Shown: positions 1-9,172 of the stretch, in pieces
How positions within the stretch are numbered: the first letter of the stretch is position 1
Layout of the letters: each line of letters begins with the position of its first letter
NCBI GenBank assembly: GCA_017561615.1
Contig: JAFZBT010000150.1
Coordinates: 1-46,525, forward strand
DNA length: 46,525 bases
Direction: 5' to 3'
DNA from: Erysipelotrichaceae bacterium
GTDB taxonomy: Bacteria; Bacillota_I; Bacilli_A; Erysipelotrichales; Erysipelotrichaceae
Program-made: the position numbers and the translations under genes
The notes under the pieces: model-generated
Seen by the model: the letters and a program-made list of their open reading frames with translations, nothing else
Databases searched by the model: none
What the model was told of the DNA's origin: nothing

Positions 1-636
1 ATTGACGTTGGCGCAGACCGCCACGAATCTTCTTTCCGGGTTGCGGAAGTATTCCTCATTGAACGGCTCGATCTCGTTGATGTCCTTCAGAATGAAGTCC
101 AGATTGACGGGACTGTGTGCCTTTTTCAGCGTCTGCAGGCCGACGTAGCGGCTGTCATGACGGTATCCGAGATTGATGCGTGCCGAGCGGCCGATCTGCC
201 CTGAGCAGTAGTTGTAGCCTGACAGCGCGCCGGCGGAAACGCCGATGACGCAGCGGAAGTTCAGATCATTCTCCATCAGCGTGTCCATGACGCCCTGGGA
301 ATAAAGCCCCCGGAAGGCTCCGCCTTCCAGAACCAGACATCCTTCCGTAATTGTGTCAGACGCCTGGCCGGCGGGTATCTCATTCATCCGCGAAAATGGC
401 CGGTTTTCAGCATACTTTCTGATCCTTTCCAGCTGAGACTGGGAAACCCTCTTCAATCTGGTCAGCTGCCTTCCCGATTCCTTTCTGATTCTGGACAGCT
501 GGTTTCCGGAAGCTGCCGCAATGCGGCTGAGCTGCCTGGCTGATTCTCTCTTCAGGCGGGCAAGCTGCTTTCCGGATATGCTTCTGACTGCTGACAGCTG
601 CCGTTTGGATGCTCTTCTGATCTCTGACAGATCCAT
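1..636 (-). CDS. Patatin-like phospholipase family protein with N-terminal 11-residue repeats (3' end outside window)
   Basis: The 212 visible residues contain the patatin oxyanion-hole motif GGAFRG (105-110) and nucleophile elbow GVSAG (132-136, Ser134), so this is a serine lipid acyl hydrolase. The catalytic Asp lies beyond the left edge. The segment after GVSAG resembles bacterial YjjU/RssA-type patatins, which normally begin a few residues before the GG motif. Here about 98 residues precede it, and residues 7-72 form six cationic 11-residue repeats (see repeat entry). The ATG at 636 has an AAGGGA ribosome site six bases upstream. The gene follows the ileS terminator, so it is probably transcribed separately, but I saw no convincing promoter in the 35-base gap. 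Family call is firm; substrate and location are unknown. Confidence 0.85.
   Translation of the reverse strand, partial: MDLSEIRRASKRQLSAVRSISGKQLARLKRESARQLSRIAAASGNQLSRIRKESGRQLTRLKRVSQSQLERIRKYAENRPFSRMNEIPAGQASDTITEGCLVLEGGAFRGLYSQGVMDTLMENDLNFRCVIGVSAGALSGYNYCSGQIGRSARINLGYRHDSRYVGLQTLKKAHSPVNLDFILKDINEIEPFNEEYFRNPERRFVAVCANVN
421..618 (-). repeat. Six tandem 33-bp coding repeats (11-residue units) in the patatin N-terminus
   Basis: Gln-Leu recurs at residues 13-14, 24-25, 35-36, 46-47, 57-58 and 68-69. Ile/Leu/Val occurs at 17, 28, 39, 50, 61 and 72, and Ser at 10, 21, 32, 43, 54 and 65. The period is exactly 11, giving a unit of roughly x-x-x-S-x-[KR]-Q-L-x-R-[IL]. About 21 Lys/Arg against 3 Asp/Glu fall in this stretch. 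The periodicity fits an 11/3 amphipathic helix or a hendecad coiled coil. At DNA level the copies are diverged 33-bp repeats around CAGCTG-like cores. Confidence 0.85.
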
Positions 637-671
637 TTTCTATCCCTTCTTCCGATATTCAAAAGCCAATA

Positions 672-701
672 ACAGAGCCTTACCGTCTGATAAGGCTCTG
701 T
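672..701 (-). terminator. Intrinsic terminator after ileS
   Basis: An 11-bp perfect stem (672-682 with 691-701) and 8-base loop lies just past the ileS stop. Read on the minus strand it is followed by a moderately T-rich stretch ending in TTTT. It separates ileS from the patatin gene. Confidence 0.7.
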
Positions 702-711
702 CTTTCATAGA

Positions 712-3438
712 TTATCCGCAGACTACGCAGTGGCAGCGCGGACACAGTCCGTTTTCGTCGACATCCTCAACAATGTTCCAGCAGCGCGGGCAGGTCTTGC
801 CCTCATACTTTTCAACTCTGATCCAGCCGATCGGATACTCATCGTACTGTTCATCTGTCAGTTCAAACCGGGAAGCAATGACCAGCTGAGCCAGATCATG
901 TTCGCTCAGTCCCTCCAGACAGTCGCGGTATTCGTCCTTAACCTTAAGCAGAATGCGGGCTTCCAGAGCCTTCTTGACGACACCGGCGTTCTTGGCTTCT
1001 TCCAGAGCCTTCAGGATGTCGTCTCTGACACTCAGATACTTGTCCCATCTGGCGATCAGCGCTTCGTCTTCCGGATGCTTTTCGCTTACCGGCATGCTGG
1101 TGAGCAATACGCTCTTTTCTTCCGGTCTGAACAGTGAGTAGACCTCTTCCATGGTATAGGAGAGGATCGGAGCCCACAGCCTGACCAGAACGTCCGTGCA
1201 CTGGTAGAAGACGGTCTGAATCTGCCTTCTGCGCAGGCTTTCCTTCTTTTCGATGTAAAGGATGTCCTTGGCATAATCCATGTAGAAGGCGCTGAGCGTC
1301 TTGGACATGAAATTGAACAGCGCAGAGGTCAGGGAAATGTAGTCATAACGGTTATAGCCGTCGCGCACCTTATCGATGGTATCGTTCAGCAGAGCCAGGA
1401 TGTACTTGTCCAGACTCTCCAGCTGATCGTATTCGACATGGTCCTTCTCGTAATTGAAATCCTCGGGATTGATGTTGCCCAGCAGATAGCGGAAGGTGTT
1501 TCTGACCTTGCGGTAGAAATCGGAATTCTGTTTGAAGATCTCATCTGAGCAGGGCAGGTCAGCCTTGAAGTCAACGCTGGCGACCCATAAGCGCAGGATG
1601 TCGGCGCCGTACTTGGCGATGACGTCCAGCGGATTGACGGTATTGCCCAGCGACTTGCTCATCTTCAGGCCCTTGCCGTCAACTACGTAGCCATGGGACA
1701 GAACGCTCTTATAGGGAGCCTGGCCGTGCGTGGCAACGCCGACAGTCAGCGAGGAGTTGAACCAGCCTCTGTACTGGTCTGAGCCTTCCAGATACAGATC
1801 GCAGGGATACTTGTATCCTCTTCTCTCAAAGGTGTTATGTGAGCTTCCGGAGTCAAACCAGACGTCCATGATGTCCTTCTCCTTGGTGAACAGGCCGTTG
1901 GGTGAACCGGGGTTGGTATATCCTTCCGGCAGCAGGTCCTTGGCTTCCCGCTCAAACCAGACGTTGGAGCCGTACTGCTCAAACAGGTTGGCAACGTGCT
2001 CAAAGACGGCTTCTTCGATGATCGGCTTGCCGGATTCATCGTAGAAGATGGGGATGGGTACGCCCCAGACACGCTGACGGGAAATGCACCAGTCGCCGCG
2101 GTCCTTGATCATGTTGTGGATGCGGATCTGACCGAAGTCGTTTTCCCACTTGACGCCGTCAATGGCGGCCAGCAGTTCATCTCTGATTTTCTCAATGGAA
2201 GCGAACCACTGAACGGTAGCGCGGAAGATGACCGGCTTCTTCATTCTCTCATCATGAGGATAGGAGTGGGTCACAAACTGCAGCTTCAGCAGATGGCCGA
2301 TCTCATCGAGTCTGGTTACGACGGTCTTGTTGGCGTCGTAGACGAACTGTCCTTCCAGGAAATCGCCGGCTTCAGCGGTCATGCAGCCTTTCTCGTCAAC
2401 CGGGCAGAAGGCCGGCAGTCCGTACTTGGTACCGACATAGAAGTCGTCAAGACCGTGACCGGGAGCGGTATGGACGCATCCGGTGCCGTCCTCGTCCGTT
2501 ACGTGACTGCCCAGGATGATCAGGGAAGTACGGTCATAGAACGGATGCTTGACGGTGATGTATTCCAGTTCACTGCCCTTGAAGGTCTTCAGGACCTGGT
2601 AGTCGGGCAGTTCGAATTCCTTCATCAGATTGTCCACCATGCTAGCCAGGACGATCAGCTTGCCTTTGGCAGTCTGAACAACGGCATACTGGAAATCAGG
2701 ATTCAGGCAGATGGCCAGGTTGGCCGGGATGGTCCAGGGCGTGGTGGTCCAGATGACGAACTTTTCGTCGCCTTCCAGTACGCCCTTGCCGTCTACGACA
2801 TCAAAGGTGACGTAGATGGTCGGGTCCTTGCGGTCCTGGTAGAAGATCTCGCTGTCGGCGACGGCGCTCTCACGCTCCGGTGACCAGTAGATCGGCTTTA
2901 AGCCCTGATAGATCAGGCCCTTGACGGCCATCTTGCCGAAGGTGCGGATCTGATCAGCCTCAAAGGTCTTGTGCAGGGTAATGTAGGGATGGTCAAAGTC
3001 CGCCACGGTTCCCAGGCGTTTTTCCGTCTCCATCTGGATGGCGATCTGCTGATGAGCGTATTCCTCGCACTTGGCGCGGAAATCAGCCGTTGACATCTTC
3101 TTGCGGTCATAGCCCAGCTTGGGCATGGCGTTTTCGATCGGCAGGCCGTGGGTATCCCAGCCGGGATAGAACGGCGTATCATAGCCCATCATGTGCTTGC
3201 TCTTGACGACAAAGTCCTTCAGACAGCGGTTCATGGAAGTTCCCATGTGCAGGTTGCCGTTGGCATACGGCGGACCGTCGTGAAGCATGAAGCTTTCCTT
3301 TCCCTTGTTCTGCTCGGTCATCAGGTCATATAAACGCATCTGTTCCCACTTTTCCAGGATTTTCGGTTCCTTGGTGGGCAGATTGCCTCTCATTTCAAAT
3401 TCCGTCTTGGGCATTAACAGTGTGTCCTTGTAATCCAT
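712..3438 (-). CDS. ileS: Isoleucyl-tRNA synthetase
   Basis: Charges tRNA-Ile with isoleucine in the cytoplasm; class Ia enzyme with editing domain, 908 aa, the normal bacterial length. The class I signature is present but reads HMGT (64-67) instead of HIGH/HMGH. KMSKS is intact at about 591-595, and the C-terminus carries the usual Cys-rich zinc site (CPRCW ... CPRC). I start at the ATG at 3438 rather than the in-frame ATG at 3447: the protein then begins MDYKDTLLMPKTEF, matching the Bacillus enzyme, and AAGGA sits nine bases upstream. An Ile-specific T-box leader directly precedes the gene, so expression should rise when uncharged tRNA-Ile accumulates. It follows divIVA as in many Firmicutes. 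Confidence 0.98.
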   Translation of the reverse strand: MDYKDTLLMPKTEFEMRGNLPTKEPKILEKWEQMRLYDLMTEQNKGKESFMLHDGPPYANGNLHMGTSMNRCLKDFVVKSKHMMGYDTPFYPGWDTHGLPIENAMPKLGYDRKKMSTADFRAKCEEYAHQQIAIQMETEKRLGTVADFDHPYITLHKTFEADQIRTFGKMAVKGLIYQGLKPIYWSPERESAVADSEIFYQDRKDPTIYVTFDVVDGKGVLEGDEKFVIWTTTPWTIPANLAICLNPDFQYAVVQTAKGKLIVLASMVDNLMKEFELPDYQVLKTFKGSELEYITVKHPFYDRTSLIILGSHVTDEDGTGCVHTAPGHGLDDFYVGTKYGLPAFCPVDEKGCMTAEAGDFLEGQFVYDANKTVVTRLDEIGHLLKLQFVTHSYPHDERMKKPVIFRATVQWFASIEKIRDELLAAIDGVKWENDFGQIRIHNMIKDRGDWCISRQRVWGVPIPIFYDESGKPIIEEAVFEHVANLFEQYGSNVWFEREAKDLLPEGYTNPGSPNGLFTKEKDIMDVWFDSGSSHNTFERRGYKYPCDLYLEGSDQYRGWFNSSLTVGVATHGQAPYKSVLSHGYVVDGKGLKMSKSLGNTVNPLDVIAKYGADILRLWVASVDFKADLPCSDEIFKQNSDFYRKVRNTFRYLLGNINPEDFNYEKDHVEYDQLESLDKYILALLNDTIDKVRDGYNRYDYISLTSALFNFMSKTLSAFYMDYAKDILYIEKKESLRRRQIQTVFYQCTDVLVRLWAPILSYTMEEVYSLFRPEEKSVLLTSMPVSEKHPEDEALIARWDKYLSVRDDILKALEEAKNAGVVKKALEARILLKVKDEYRDCLEGLSEHDLAQLVIASRFELTDEQYDEYPIGWIRVEKYEGKTCPRCWNIVEDVDENGLCPRCHCVVCG

Positions 3439-3459
3439 ACTCCTCATTCCTTCTTTCCC

Positions 3460-3685
3460 TAAAAAAACGTCCTTAGTCTAAGGACGTCATAACGCGGTAC
3501 CACCTTAGTTCATGAGCTTGCGCCCATGCCCTTAATTATTCCTTAACGCAGATTCACGGCATGTCCTACCAGATTTCGGGCATGCGGCTCCCAGGTGATA
3601 TCTGCAGATGACTCTGACCGGCTTTCACCAACCGCCGGCTCTCTGATTACCGCTCATCAGCAGCGTGTCCTGTTCAACGCTTTTA
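3460..3685 (-). promoter_or_regulatory. T-box riboswitch (Ile, ATC specifier) controlling ileS
   Basis: Read on the minus strand, the leader has stem I with the AGAGA/GGTTGGTG-type distal elements, a specifier-loop ATC at 3599-3597 (an Ile codon followed by ACC), then the T-box core AAGGTGGTACCGCG at about 3492-3506. It ends with a terminator of 9-bp stem (3467-3475 with 3479-3487) and seven U residues. The T-box can pair with the terminator's 5' arm to form the antiterminator. The element begins at the divIVA stop codon, so its promoter is upstream or inside the preceding operon. Specifier and downstream enzyme agree. Confidence 0.95.
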
Positions 3686-4171
3686 TTAATTCTCTTCGGT
3701 GTTCTCTGCCGGAGTCTCGGCTTCAAACGGGTTGGGAACCGACAGATCGCTGTAGCTGTCGATCGTATCTAGCAGATCGGTGATCGACTGTCTCAGCAGT
3801 CTGGTCTTTTCCTGATTCTGCTCGCTGAACTTCTTCATCGTGTCTACGTAGCTCTGCACCTTCAGCATCGCCTCATCAATGATGTCATCGGCGCTCTTCT
3901 GAGCATCGGTGATGATGTTGTTGGCTTCCAGCAGGGCCAGACGGCCGACGTCGTCAGCCTGTTTCTCACGAGCCTGCAGTTCACTGACCAGAAGCTGATA
4001 TCTCTTCTTGATCATGTTGAACTGGTTGTTTAGTGTCTCGATCTGATTCTGATAAAGTAATATTTTTTCATTCAGCTCGCGGACATGGTATTCATACCGG
4101 TCGATCTCATTGTCGACCTGGTAGCAGTCATAGCCGCTGGTTACTAAATTGAAACGATGATTTCCGTTCAT
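3686..4171 (-). CDS. divIVA: DivIVA-domain cell division/polarity protein
   Basis: 161 aa. The N-terminal FNLVTSGYDCYQVDNEID segment matches the DivIVA lipid-binding domain, which senses curved membrane at septa and poles. It is followed by coiled-coil-forming heptads (about 25-75 and 95-125) and a short acidic tail rich in Glu and Pro. DivIVA/GpsB proteins scaffold division and peptidoglycan enzymes. The gene sits in the conserved dcw-distal order sepF-ylmH-divIVA-ileS, 12 bp after ylmH, with a good ribosome site (GGGGAG, seven bases before ATG). The usual RGYD motif reads SGYD here. Confidence 0.92.
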   Translation of the reverse strand: MNGNHRFNLVTSGYDCYQVDNEIDRYEYHVRELNEKILLYQNQIETLNNQFNMIKKRYQLLVSELQAREKQADDVGRLALLEANNIITDAQKSADDIIDEAMLKVQSYVDTMKKFSEQNQEKTRLLRQSITDLLDTIDSYSDLSVPNPFEAETPAENTEEN

Positions 4172-4183
4172 AATATCGCTCCC

Positions 4184-4939
4184 CTACTTAAACTTTCTGA
4201 CCAGGATGTTGTACTTACCACTCCTCTGGTTGGTCTCAATATTATCAATTCTAAAACGACCGAACAGTCTTATCGATAATATATCACTATTATTACACAC
4301 ATGAGTGCAATCTTCAATAGTTTTATAATTAACATTTACCAGCCCTCTTTCGATGAGCTGACGGGCCTTTTCCCTTGACCGGCGGATGACACCGGATACC
4401 ACGCAGTCCAGCCTCAGCGAGCTGACGACCGCCTTCATTACGGTGTATTCAAACTGCTGAACGGCAAAGGGAACCTCCTCAAACTGCACGCGGCAGCGGG
4501 AAACCCGGTCAAGCGACTGTCTTACGGCGTATGACAGTTCTGAGGTGACGTATAGGTACATGTTGCCATCCCTCACCCACATGTCGCCGAAGCGGTCGAT
4601 GTCAAAGCCCAGGGCGTAAACGCTTCCCAGAAGATCCCGGTGAGTAAGGCTTTCAAACCGGGTGTTATAGCTGGCGTGCAGGCAGCTGATGTACTGTTCT
4701 GCCTTTACACTGTCACCGATGATCAGTCGCTTCTTCAGCGCCTCATCATAGCCGCCTGTCAGAATGCAGGGAGCCCGGTTTCCTATGTAGCTCATGCACG
4801 TCTGCTGGCCGTCAGGGCCCAGAAATTCCAGAGGCTGAGCAAGCCCCGTTCTCTCATATTGACGTAAAGCGTCTTCCAGACGCTTTATCAGTTCTTCATA
4901 ACCGCGGTAATGCTGGAAAATGACGGACTTAATCGTCAT
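4184..4939 (-). CDS. ylmH: YlmH-type S4-domain RNA-binding protein
   Basis: 251 aa, the normal family length. The N-terminal two thirds is the YlmH-specific domain. Residues about 175-235 form an S4 RNA-binding fold (SREKARQLIERGLV). YlmH has been linked to ribosome-associated quality control and sits in the division cluster of most Firmicutes. Its ATG overlaps the sepF stop by 11 bases without a clear Shine-Dalgarno sequence, which suggests translational coupling. The intervening ylmG (YggT) gene found in Bacillus is absent. Confidence 0.9.
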   Translation of the reverse strand: MTIKSVIFQHYRGYEELIKRLEDALRQYERTGLAQPLEFLGPDGQQTCMSYIGNRAPCILTGGYDEALKKRLIIGDSVKAEQYISCLHASYNTRFESLTHRDLLGSVYALGFDIDRFGDMWVRDGNMYLYVTSELSYAVRQSLDRVSRCRVQFEEVPFAVQQFEYTVMKAVVSSLRLDCVVSGVIRRSREKARQLIERGLVNVNYKTIEDCTHVCNNSDILSIRLFGRFRIDNIETNQRSGKYNILVRKFK

Positions 4940-5321
4940 TGCCAGATGAGCCTACCGGCAGCTCCTTGGGTGCGAACAGGAAGACGTTGTCATCGATCTT
5001 CTGTACGGTTCCGTTGATGGCGTAGATCGTGCCGCTCAGAAAATCCAGCAGCCTGGTCGCGCCGCTTTCCTGCAGGCGGTGAATGTTGACCACGCAGGCC
5101 TTCTTCTGCAGAAGGTAGTCAGCGATGATGCGGGCATCCTCATAGCTTCTGGGCTCATTGATGATCATGCGGGCGTTCATGTTGGCGACCGCCTCATTGC
5201 TGGGTTCTTCATATTCACTGGTATTTTCCGGGATGTCCTCATCATCGTTCTTGTCGATGTAGGGATCAACGAGGTTCTTCTTTACCTTGTCAAACAGAGT
5301 TTCCTTGTTCTTTTCCGTCAT
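4929..5321 (-). CDS. sepF: Cell division protein SepF
   Basis: 130 aa from the ATG at 5321. The longer in-frame ORF to 5435 reads through the promoter region and has no family match there, while the chosen ATG has an AAGGA site. Residues 1-20 form the charged amphipathic N-terminus typical of SepF membrane anchors, then an acidic linker, then the SepF core (MIINEPRSYEDARIIADYLL; CVVNIHRL; GTVQKIDDNVFLFAP). SepF polymerises into arcs and tethers FtsZ to the membrane. It heads the sepF-ylmH-divIVA operon and has its own extended -10 promoter. Confidence 0.95.
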   Translation of the reverse strand: MTEKNKETLFDKVKKNLVDPYIDKNDDEDIPENTSEYEEPSNEAVANMNARMIINEPRSYEDARIIADYLLQKKACVVNIHRLQESGATRLLDFLSGTIYAINGTVQKIDDNVFLFAPKELPVGSSGNDD

Positions 5322-5362
5322 ATTCCTTATCCTTCCTGACTGAACAGTCTTTATTCCTCTAT

Positions 5363-5371
5363 ATTTTAGCA
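5363..5371 (-). promoter_or_regulatory. Extended -10 promoter of sepF
   Basis: On the minus strand the sequence reads TTGTGCTAAAAT, a TG-n extended -10 with hexamer TAAAAT, about 40 bases before the sepF start. No good -35 is seen at 17 bases, as expected for extended -10 promoters. Confidence 0.5.
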
Positions 5372-5413
5372 CAACTGCCATTTGTTGATTATCCGATTTG
5401 CGCGGAATCAGAT

Positions 5414-5445
5414 AAAAGGCGGCGTGATCATTCACGCAGCCTTTT
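5414..5445 (-). terminator. Intrinsic terminator after lon
   Basis: Long stem (about 14 bp with one mismatch; 5414-5427 with 5432-5445) around a 4-base loop, followed on the minus strand by a short T tract. It reaches the lon stop codon and ends the tig-lon operon. Confidence 0.8.
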
Positions 5446-5446
5446 T

Positions 5447-7792
5447 CTACTTATGCTTTGCGCTCTTCTCGAAGATATGCGCGTAGACATCGTCCATCGT
5501 CTTGACCGGGATGAACCTGATGTTTTCCTTGACGACCTTGTCCACTTCATCCAGGTCCTTCAGGTTATTCTCCGGAAGGATGATGTTGTGAATGTTGCAG
5601 CGGTAGGCTGCCATGGTCTTTTCCCTTAAACCGCCGATGGGCAGGACGTTTCCTCTCAGGGTGATCTCACCGGTCATGGCCAGATCACGGGAGACCGTCT
5701 TTCCGGTCAGCGAGGAAATGATGGCCGTGGTCAGCGTGATGCCGGCGGAAGGGCCGTCCTTGGGAACGGCTCCCTCGGGAGCATGGATCTGGATGTCCTG
5801 GGTCTCAAAGACCTTGGCATCGATGCCGTATTTCTCGGCATTGGCCTTTACGTAGCCGACCGCAATGGTGGCCGACTCCTTCATGACATCACCCAGATTG
5901 CCGGTAACGATCAGTCCGCCCTTGCCGGGATAGTGAGTAACTTCGATCGGCAGGATGTCGCCGCCGAACTGCGTATAGGCCAGTCCGGTCACGATGCCGA
6001 CTTCGTCTTTCTCTTCCTTCTTGCCGTATTCGTAGATCTCCTTGCCCAGCCATTCGTTGATGAGCTTCTTGGTGATCCTGACGCTCTTTCTTTCGCCCTT
6101 GGCGATGGAGAGGACCGTCTTGCGGCACAGCTTGCCGATGCATCTCTGCAGCTGACGGACGCCGGCTTCCCGGGTGTAGAAGCGGATGATGTACAGTATT
6201 TCGTCTTCTTCCAGCTTGAACTGAGCCGGTTTCAGACCGTTTTCCGCCAGTTCCTTGCGGATCAGATGCTCAAGGGCGATGTGCACCTTCTCATCTTCGG
6301 TATAGGAGCTCATCTCGATGATTTCCAGACGGTCCTTAAGGGCGTCGGGGATCGAGGTGATGTTATTGGCCGTAGCGATGAACATTACCTTGCTGAGGTT
6401 GTAGGGTTCTTCCAGATAGTTGTCGGAGAACAGCGAGTTCTGTTCGGGGTCCAGGACTTCCAGCATGGCGCTGGCCGGATCGCCCTTGTAGTCGGCGCCC
6501 ATCTTGTCCAGTTCATCGATCAGGAAGACCGGATTGATGGTTCCCGCCTTCTTCATGCCCTGGATGATCCTGCCGGGCATGGAGCCCAGATAGGTCCTTC
6601 GGTGGCCTCTGATCTCCGCTTCATCGCGGACACCGCCCAGGGAAACCTTGACGAACTTACGGTTCAGGGCCCGGGCAATGCTCTTGGCCAGGGAAGTCTT
6701 GCCGACTCCCGGGGGACCGTAAAGGCACAGGATCGGTGCATTCAGCGTTCCGGTCATGTTCTTGACGGCGATGTATTCCAGTACTCTCTCCTTGACTTTC
6801 TGGATGCCGTAATGGTCTTCGTCCAAAATGCGGGAGATCTCATTGATGTCGCTGCTGTCTTCGCTCTGCTGCCAGTAGGGCACTTTCTGGAGCCAGTCCA
6901 GATAGGAGCGGATGACGGCGGCTTCCGACGACATGGCCGGCATCATCTCATAGCGCTCGATCTCTTCCCTGGCCTTATCCTTGATGTTGTCGGGATAGGG
7001 GTTGTTCATGAAGTAATCAAGCAGCGAGTCGGATGAGTCAGGCGAATCATAGCCTTCACCAAGCTCTTCCTTGATGGCCTTCAGCCTTTCGCGCAGGAAG
7101 TATTCCTTCTGGGAATCGTCGATTGATTCCCTGACCTTTTCACTGATCCGGTCGTCAAGTTGCTTCATCTCGCGGTTGAGTTCAAACTGCTTCAGCAGTA
7201 ACAGCAGGCGGTCATTGACATTCACGGCTTCCAACAGATCCTGTCTGGCTGCCAGGGTCATCGGCAGAAACTGCGCCAGCTGGTCGGCCAGCGTCGAAGC
7301 GTTGACGCCGTTGGTCAGCTGAGCCAGAAACTGCTTGGGCAGCGGCTTGTTGTTTTCCGTCTGACTCTCAAATTCCTTGATGACGCGGTGGATCAGCGCC
7401 AGCTCCTGCTGAGCGTCGCCGTTTTCCACATCGACAACGGATATGTTGGCCACGAACATGGTGCCGCTGGACCAGACCTCATTGGCCCGGGCGCGGGCAA
7501 GTCCCTTGATCTTGACCTTGAGAATGCTGCCCTCCTTGCGGACGGAGGTAATCTGACACAGGGTTCCGAACATGTACATGTCGGAAGGCTGCGGCTGTTC
7601 GATCATGATGTCCTTCTGGGTAGTCAGCCAGATGAGCGACTTCTTGTCGGCTTCCCTGGCCGCATTAAGAGCGTTGACACTGATGTCGCGGCCGACATCG
7701 ATGATGATCTCCTGTTCCGGAAAGATTATCACGCCCCGCGTACAGATGACGGGGTAGTCAACATTCTGATTCATGTCAGCATATACACTCAT
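5447..7792 (-). CDS. lon: ATP-dependent protease Lon (LonA type)
   Basis: 781 aa, full length, soluble. Domain order is the N-terminal substrate domain with coiled coil, the AAA+ module with Walker A GPPGVGKT (about 357-364) and Walker [10 protein letters not shown], then the protease domain with the Ser-Lys dyad (KDGPSAG, Ser about 681; REKTMAA, Lys about 724). Degrades misfolded and regulatory proteins, coupled to ATP hydrolysis. AGGAGG lies eight bases before the chosen ATG. It is last in the operon DUF3196-like/tig/lon behind a CIRCE-controlled promoter, so HrcA and heat shock probably regulate it, as CIRCE does for lon in mollicutes. Confidence 0.98.
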   Translation of the reverse strand: MSVYADMNQNVDYPVICTRGVIIFPEQEIIIDVGRDISVNALNAAREADKKSLIWLTTQKDIMIEQPQPSDMYMFGTLCQITSVRKEGSILKVKIKGLARARANEVWSSGTMFVANISVVDVENGDAQQELALIHRVIKEFESQTENNKPLPKQFLAQLTNGVNASTLADQLAQFLPMTLAARQDLLEAVNVNDRLLLLLKQFELNREMKQLDDRISEKVRESIDDSQKEYFLRERLKAIKEELGEGYDSPDSSDSLLDYFMNNPYPDNIKDKAREEIERYEMMPAMSSEAAVIRSYLDWLQKVPYWQQSEDSSDINEISRILDEDHYGIQKVKERVLEYIAVKNMTGTLNAPILCLYGPPGVGKTSLAKSIARALNRKFVKVSLGGVRDEAEIRGHRRTYLGSMPGRIIQGMKKAGTINPVFLIDELDKMGADYKGDPASAMLEVLDPEQNSLFSDNYLEEPYNLSKVMFIATANNITSIPDALKDRLEIIEMSSYTEDEKVHIALEHLIRKELAENGLKPAQFKLEEDEILYIIRFYTREAGVRQLQRCIGKLCRKTVLSIAKGERKSVRITKKLINEWLGKEIYEYGKKEEKDEVGIVTGLAYTQFGGDILPIEVTHYPGKGGLIVTGNLGDVMKESATIAVGYVKANAEKYGIDAKVFETQDIQIHAPEGAVPKDGPSAGITLTTAIISSLTGKTVSRDLAMTGEITLRGNVLPIGGLREKTMAAYRCNIHNIILPENNLKDLDEVDKVVKENIRFIPVKTMDDVYAHIFEKSAKHK

Positions 7793-7819
7793 TTATTATC
7801 CCTCCTGAGACGGATAGAT

Positions 7820-9118
7820 TTACTTGTCAGCCTTTGCCTCCTTGTTTTCCTTCTTCAGGGTATCAAGCGTCTTCTGCATTCTGACGTCTTCGGCAAGCAT
7901 GTCGGCTGAGATCAGTTCCTTGATCTTTTCAACTTCCATCTTGTATTTTTCACTCATGCCTTTGTATTCGGCTTCAATTTCCTTATCAGTGGCCTTGATC
8001 TTCATGTCTTCGCCGATGGCATCGAGGATCAGTCTGATCCTGACCTTCTTGTCGGCGGTTTCTCTCAGGGACTCCTTAAAGGCGTCTCTGGTCTGGCCCA
8101 TGATCTTCAGATAGTCTTCCATCTTCCAGCCATAGGAAGCGATCTGCGACTCTCTTTCCCGGTAGGTGTCCTCGATCTCTCTTTCGACCATGACTTCCGG
8201 GATCTCGACCTGGCAGCATTCGCACAGGCCGTCCAGCAGCTCGTCGGTAGCCTTCTGTTCAGCTTCCTCGGTCCTCTGATCCTTGATGGCCTTCTTGATG
8301 GTCTTGGTCAGGTCTTCGACGGTCTTGACGTCTTCGCCGAATTCCTCAAGATCGGCAACGAACTCATCGTTGAGCTCGGGCAGCACCTTTTCCTTGATGC
8401 CGTTGACCTTGACCTTGAACTGGGCAGCCTTGCCGGCCAGTTCCTGAGCGTACTGCTCGGGGAAGGTGACGTCGATGGTCTTTTCCTCGCCGGTCTCCAT
8501 GCCGATCAGCTGTTCCTCAAAGCCGGGGATGAAATTGCCGGAACCGATCTCCAGCGGATAATCGGTGCCCTTGCCGCCTTCAAAGGCGACACCGTCAACA
8601 AATCCCTCAAAGTCGATGACGGCGATGTTGCCCTTCTCGACCTTGCCCTCTTCCTTGAGCACCTCGGAGGAGTTGCGCTGGCGCAGCTGGCTGATCTGCT
8701 CATCAACTTCCTTCTTGCTGACGGTGACCTTGGCCGGCTTGTAGCCGACGGCGCGGTAATCACCCAGCGTTACGTCCGGATAGACGGTAAGCAGGAACTT
8801 CAGCGTTACTTCATCGTCATTGATGGTATCGATGTCCAGTGACGGACGGTCGACCAGCCTGATCTCCTTATATTCATCAAGGCCGAATTCCAGAGCCAGC
8901 TGGGCAACGTTCTCGGCTGCCTCAATCATGACTTCGTTCTTATTGATGTATCTGTCGACCATGGCGGCGGGTACGTGTCCCTTGCGGAATCCCGGAACCT
9001 GGATCTTGGCGGCCACTTTCTTTCTGGCCTTTTCCTGAGCTTCGGTCCACTGCTGACCGTCGACAGTCACCTTTAATTCGGCATTGCTGCTTTCTTTCTT
9101 CTCATATACTGCTTTCAT
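7820..9118 (-). CDS. tig: Trigger factor (ribosome-associated chaperone and PPIase)
   Basis: 432 aa from the ATG at 9118, which has an AAGGAG site; the upstream in-frame ATG at 9151 lacks family similarity. The N-terminal ribosome-binding domain contains the signature GFRKGHVP (about 43-50), followed by the FKBP-type peptidyl-prolyl isomerase domain (about 150-240; IDFEGFVDGVAFEGG) and the helical C-terminal chaperone arms. It binds at the polypeptide exit tunnel and shields nascent chains. It precedes lon by 27 bp, pairing a nascent-chain chaperone with a protease under one heat-shock-type promoter. Confidence 0.97.
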   Translation of the reverse strand: MKAVYEKKESSNAELKVTVDGQQWTEAQEKARKKVAAKIQVPGFRKGHVPAAMVDRYINKNEVMIEAAENVAQLALEFGLDEYKEIRLVDRPSLDIDTINDDEVTLKFLLTVYPDVTLGDYRAVGYKPAKVTVSKKEVDEQISQLRQRNSSEVLKEEGKVEKGNIAVIDFEGFVDGVAFEGGKGTDYPLEIGSGNFIPGFEEQLIGMETGEEKTIDVTFPEQYAQELAGKAAQFKVKVNGIKEKVLPELNDEFVADLEEFGEDVKTVEDLTKTIKKAIKDQRTEEAEQKATDELLDGLCECCQVEIPEVMVEREIEDTYRERESQIASYGWKMEDYLKIMGQTRDAFKESLRETADKKVRIRLILDAIGEDMKIKATDKEIEAEYKGMSEKYKMEVEKIKELISADMLAEDVRMQKTLDTLKKENKEAKADK

Positions 9119-9172
9119 AAAAATCTCCTTTTGTCGCCCTAATATTACCACATCTAAGCCTGTGGTTTCTAC

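Noticed and set aside
421..618. 33-bp periodic repeats as a possible CRISPR array
   Set aside because: There are no spacers, and the period is in frame with a conserved amino-acid pattern inside a protein-coding region.
1996..2883. 295-codon plus-strand frame opposite ileS
   Set aside because: Shadow of IleRS with low-complexity hydrophobic/acidic translation and no family resemblance.
5783..7036. 417-codon plus-strand frame opposite lon
   Set aside because: Same shadow effect; Lon motifs occupy the minus strand throughout and no promoter or ribosome site supports the plus frame.
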